Shown here in pieces: positions 62,137 to 64,000 of a stretch of DNA of 64,000 nucleotides (the stretch's first letter is position 1; each line of letters starts with the position of its first letter). The notes beneath the pieces were generated by a model. It was not told the origin of the DNA and did no database searches. It saw only the letters and a program-made list of their open reading frames with translations. Source of the DNA: Flavobacteriales bacterium UBA6051 (GTDB lineage Bacteria; Bacteroidota; Bacteroidia; Flavobacteriales_D; Crocinitomicaceae); the NCBI GenBank assembly GCA_002427735.1, contig DIYP01000007.1, forward strand, positions 651,397 through 715,396, in the 5' to 3' direction. A program made the position numbers and the translations under genes.

Positions 62137-62850
62137 GTGGAATCTCTCTCGAAAAATAAGATCAAATGGATACGTTCGCTTCGACAGAAAAAAAATCGAG
62201 ATAAGGAGAATTTGTTTATTGTAGAGGGTGAAAAAATAGTCCGAGAGTTCCTTTCTGACTGGTCAGAATCGATTGTTTGTATCTGTGCAACTGAGACCGA
62301 TATTGATTTTAATGGTGAGATTTATTCGATTGATGAGCGTGTTCTGAAGGATTTGAGCAGCTTAAAAACTCCTAACAAGTATTTAGCAGTTGTTCGCAAG
62401 CCTCATTTTAAAAACGTCATGAATCAATTTGTATTAGCCGTTGATGGCGTGCAAGATCCAGGAAATATGGGAACTATCCTGAGAACAGCTGATTGGTTTA
62501 ATGTAGACAAAGTAGTTTGTTCAAAAGAAACAGTAGACATCTACAACTCTAAAGTGATACAGTCCAGTATGGGCTCCATTTTTCGAATTCCCGTTGAGTA
62601 CGTGAACTTGGCAGAATTCATTGAAACGTCAACCATTCCTACCTATGGCGCTCTGCTAGAGGGAGAGAATATTTACAAAATGAATTGTTCGAAACCGGCA
62701 GTAATTGTGGTTGGTAATGAAGGAAAGGGAATAAGCGACGAAATTGTCAATCGTATTGAACATAAACTGCACATTCCGGCTTTTGGTGGTGCGGAATCAT
62801 TGAATGTATCTATTGCGACAGGTATTATTCTATCCGAATTTTCTCGCTGA
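62137..62850 (+). CDS. TrmH/SpoU-family RNA 2'-O-methyltransferase
   Basis: 237 residues from a GTG at 62137. An N-terminal substrate-binding domain (IKWIRSLRQKKNRDKENLFIVEGEKIVREF) precedes the knotted SPOUT fold with motif 1 AVDGVQDPGNMGTILRTADW, motif 2 VVGNEGKGIS, and motif 3 LNVSIATGIILSE. It methylates a ribose in rRNA or tRNA with SAM; the site is unknown. It overlaps the convergent oxidoreductase by 26 bases. Confidence 0.92.
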   Translation: MESLSKNKIKWIRSLRQKKNRDKENLFIVEGEKIVREFLSDWSESIVCICATETDIDFNGEIYSIDERVLKDLSSLKTPNKYLAVVRKPHFKNVMNQFVLAVDGVQDPGNMGTILRTADWFNVDKVVCSKETVDIYNSKVIQSSMGSIFRIPVEYVNLAEFIETSTIPTYGALLEGENIYKMNCSKPAVIVVGNEGKGISDEIVNRIEHKLHIPAFGGAESLNVSIATGIILSEFSR

Positions 62851-64000
62851 TTTTTTGCATACACTTCATCCCGTCAATTGCTGCGGAAATAATTCCTCCG
62901 GCATACCCAGCACCTTCTGCACAAGGATATAATCCCAAAACATCAGGGTGTTCCAGAGATTCCGTTCTAGGTATTTGAATCGGTGATGATGTCCTGGATT
63001 CAGGTGCGTGCAACACAGCGTCATTTGTTAAAAACCCTTTCATTTTTTGACCAAACTCTTTGAAAGCAATTTGCAGTGAAGTTGTCACTAATTCCGGCAA
63101 AATAATTCCGAGATCAACAGAAACCAGTCCTGGCTGATAAGAGGTTTTAGGTAAATCCTTGGAAACTTTTCCCTGAAGAAAATCCAACAATCGCTGCGCA
63201 GGAACTTTTTGATTCTTTCCAGCAGCTTCCCAGCACTTTTGTTCAACACTGCGCTGAAAATCAAGACAAACAAATGGATTTTCTGAATCTTCGAAATCAT
63301 CAGGAGCAATACCTACAACAATACCCGAATTTGCATAAGGGTTGTTCCGCTTTGATGGCGACCAACCATTTGTAACAACTTCTCCTTCTGACGTGGCGCA
63401 AGGAGCTACAATGCCCCCAGGACACATGCAAAAGGAATAAACACCTCTTCCGTTGGCTTGCGCAACTAAACTATATGATGCTGGCGGCAGAAAGTCATCA
63501 TTTGTTCTACCATGGTATTGAATGCGATCGATCAAGTTTTGAGGGTGCTCAATTCTAACGCCTAATGCGAATGGCTTCGCTTTTAATTCCCATCCTTTTG
63601 AATGGATCAGTTCAAAAATGTCACGCGCAGAATGCCCCGTAGCCAAAATTACATGATCAAATAGGCGCTCAGTACTTCCATTCAACTCAACCCCCGTTAT
63701 TCTCCCGTTCTCACTTAAGAGATCCGTTAATTTTGTCTCAAAATGAACCTCTCCCCCATACTTTATGATGGTTTCGCGCATTTCTACAATGATCTGCGGA
63801 AGTTTGTTTGTGCCAATATGAGGATGTGCATCAACCAGTATTTCTTCTGTTGCACCGAAATGAACGAACCATTCTAAAGCGCGTTTTATGTCTCCTCTCT
63901 TTTTAGAACGTGTATATAGCTTACCGTCTGAATAAGTTCCTGCTCCTCCCTCACCAAAACAATAATTCGACTCAGCATTCACCAAACCTTCTTTGTTTAG
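62825..64000 (-). CDS. FAD-dependent oxidoreductase (COG2509-type), 5' end cut by the window
   Basis: 391 codons are visible; the frame is open to base 64000, so the N-terminal Rossmann motif lies outside. Features: ESNYCFGEGGAGTYSDGKLYTR, HVILATGHSARDIFELI, YSFCMCPGGIVAPCATSEGE and the C-terminal LYPCAEGAGYAGGIISAAIDG. These belong to large uncharacterised NAD(P)/FAD dehydrogenases of bacteria, whose substrate is not known. The stop lies 26 bases inside the TrmH-like gene on the other strand. Confidence 0.88.
   Translation of the reverse strand, partial: LNKEGLVNAESNYCFGEGGAGTYSDGKLYTRSKKRGDIKRALEWFVHFGATEEILVDAHPHIGTNKLPQIIVEMRETIIKYGGEVHFETKLTDLLSENGRITGVELNGSTERLFDHVILATGHSARDIFELIHSKGWELKAKPFALGVRIEHPQNLIDRIQYHGRTNDDFLPPASYSLVAQANGRGVYSFCMCPGGIVAPCATSEGEVVTNGWSPSKRNNPYANSGIVVGIAPDDFEDSENPFVCLDFQRSVEQKCWEAAGKNQKVPAQRLLDFLQGKVSKDLPKTSYQPGLVSVDLGIILPELVTTSLQIAFKEFGQKMKGFLTNDAVLHAPESRTSSPIQIPRTESLEHPDVLGLYPCAEGAGYAGGIISAAIDGMKCMQKISEKIRIE

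Overview
The window reads as an ordinary, gene-dense chromosomal stretch of a Bacteroidota bacterium, most likely a marine or freshwater member of the Flavobacteriales. A Crocinitomicaceae/Cryomorphaceae-like affiliation is my guess and cannot be proven from these bases. The reasons are: moderate-to-low GC; type IX secretion (T9SS) components and cargo (PorP/SprF-like protein, PorX, a subtilase with a gliding-motility-type C-terminal domain, a protein with a type A sorting domain); the TamA-like lipoprotein TamL; a PcrA/UvrD helicase; and at least ten exact matches to the Bacteroidota -7 promoter element TAnnTTTG placed just upstream of genes. No insertion sequence, prophage, CRISPR array, tRNA or rRNA gene was recognised.

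Layout. 1-4100: tail of an acetyltransferase, a flavin split-barrel protein, a large secreted DUF5060/GH5-like glycosidase and an output-less membrane sensor. 4105-13103: an accessory region with an exported catalase-peroxidase (KatG), two AraC regulators, an NTN (C45, penicillin-acyltransferase-like) hydrolase coupled to a CBM9 plus class C beta-lactamase-like hydrolase, a VOC protein, a WYL regulator with promoter-overlapping inverted repeats, and a small secreted protein. 13162-26109: housekeeping and envelope genes (GT-C glycosyltransferase, PorP/SprF, RF3, beta-barrel protein, bestrophin, a tsaE-ald-HSDR_N operon, glycosyltransferase, PorX, HD phosphohydrolase). 26320-31985: guaB and a three-gene periplasmic chaperone/PPIase operon. 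31986-40832: a 34-bp tandem repeat, moxR, an SGNH hydrolase, a structured small RNA that resembles 6S RNA, mscS, efp and a run of small poorly characterised genes. 40902-49925: secreted T9SS cargo, an SLC13 transporter and small unknowns. 50100-64000: core genes pnp, rpsO, accD, fbaA, pcrA/uvrD, tamL and a TrmH-family methyltransferase, ending inside a FAD oxidoreductase.

How the genes work together. Several sets are translationally coupled through 4-base or slightly longer overlaps (tsaE-ald; the three PPIase genes; 36279-37824), which suggests operons. The T9SS pieces are scattered, as is usual in the phylum: PorX is regulatory, SprF belongs to the machine, and 40902-45263 and 48564-49925 look like cargo. 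The PPIase trio, TamL and the beta-barrel proteins are envelope biogenesis. The most unusual items are the 6S-like RNA candidate at 34393-34574, the regulator/C45/beta-lactamase-like cluster at 6583-10521, the inverted repeats wrapped around promoters at 10980-11013 and 13128-13162, and the tandem repeat that runs into a hairpin in front of moxR. Many start codons were moved downstream of the longest open frame because a -7 box or a neighbouring gene occupies the extra 5' codons.
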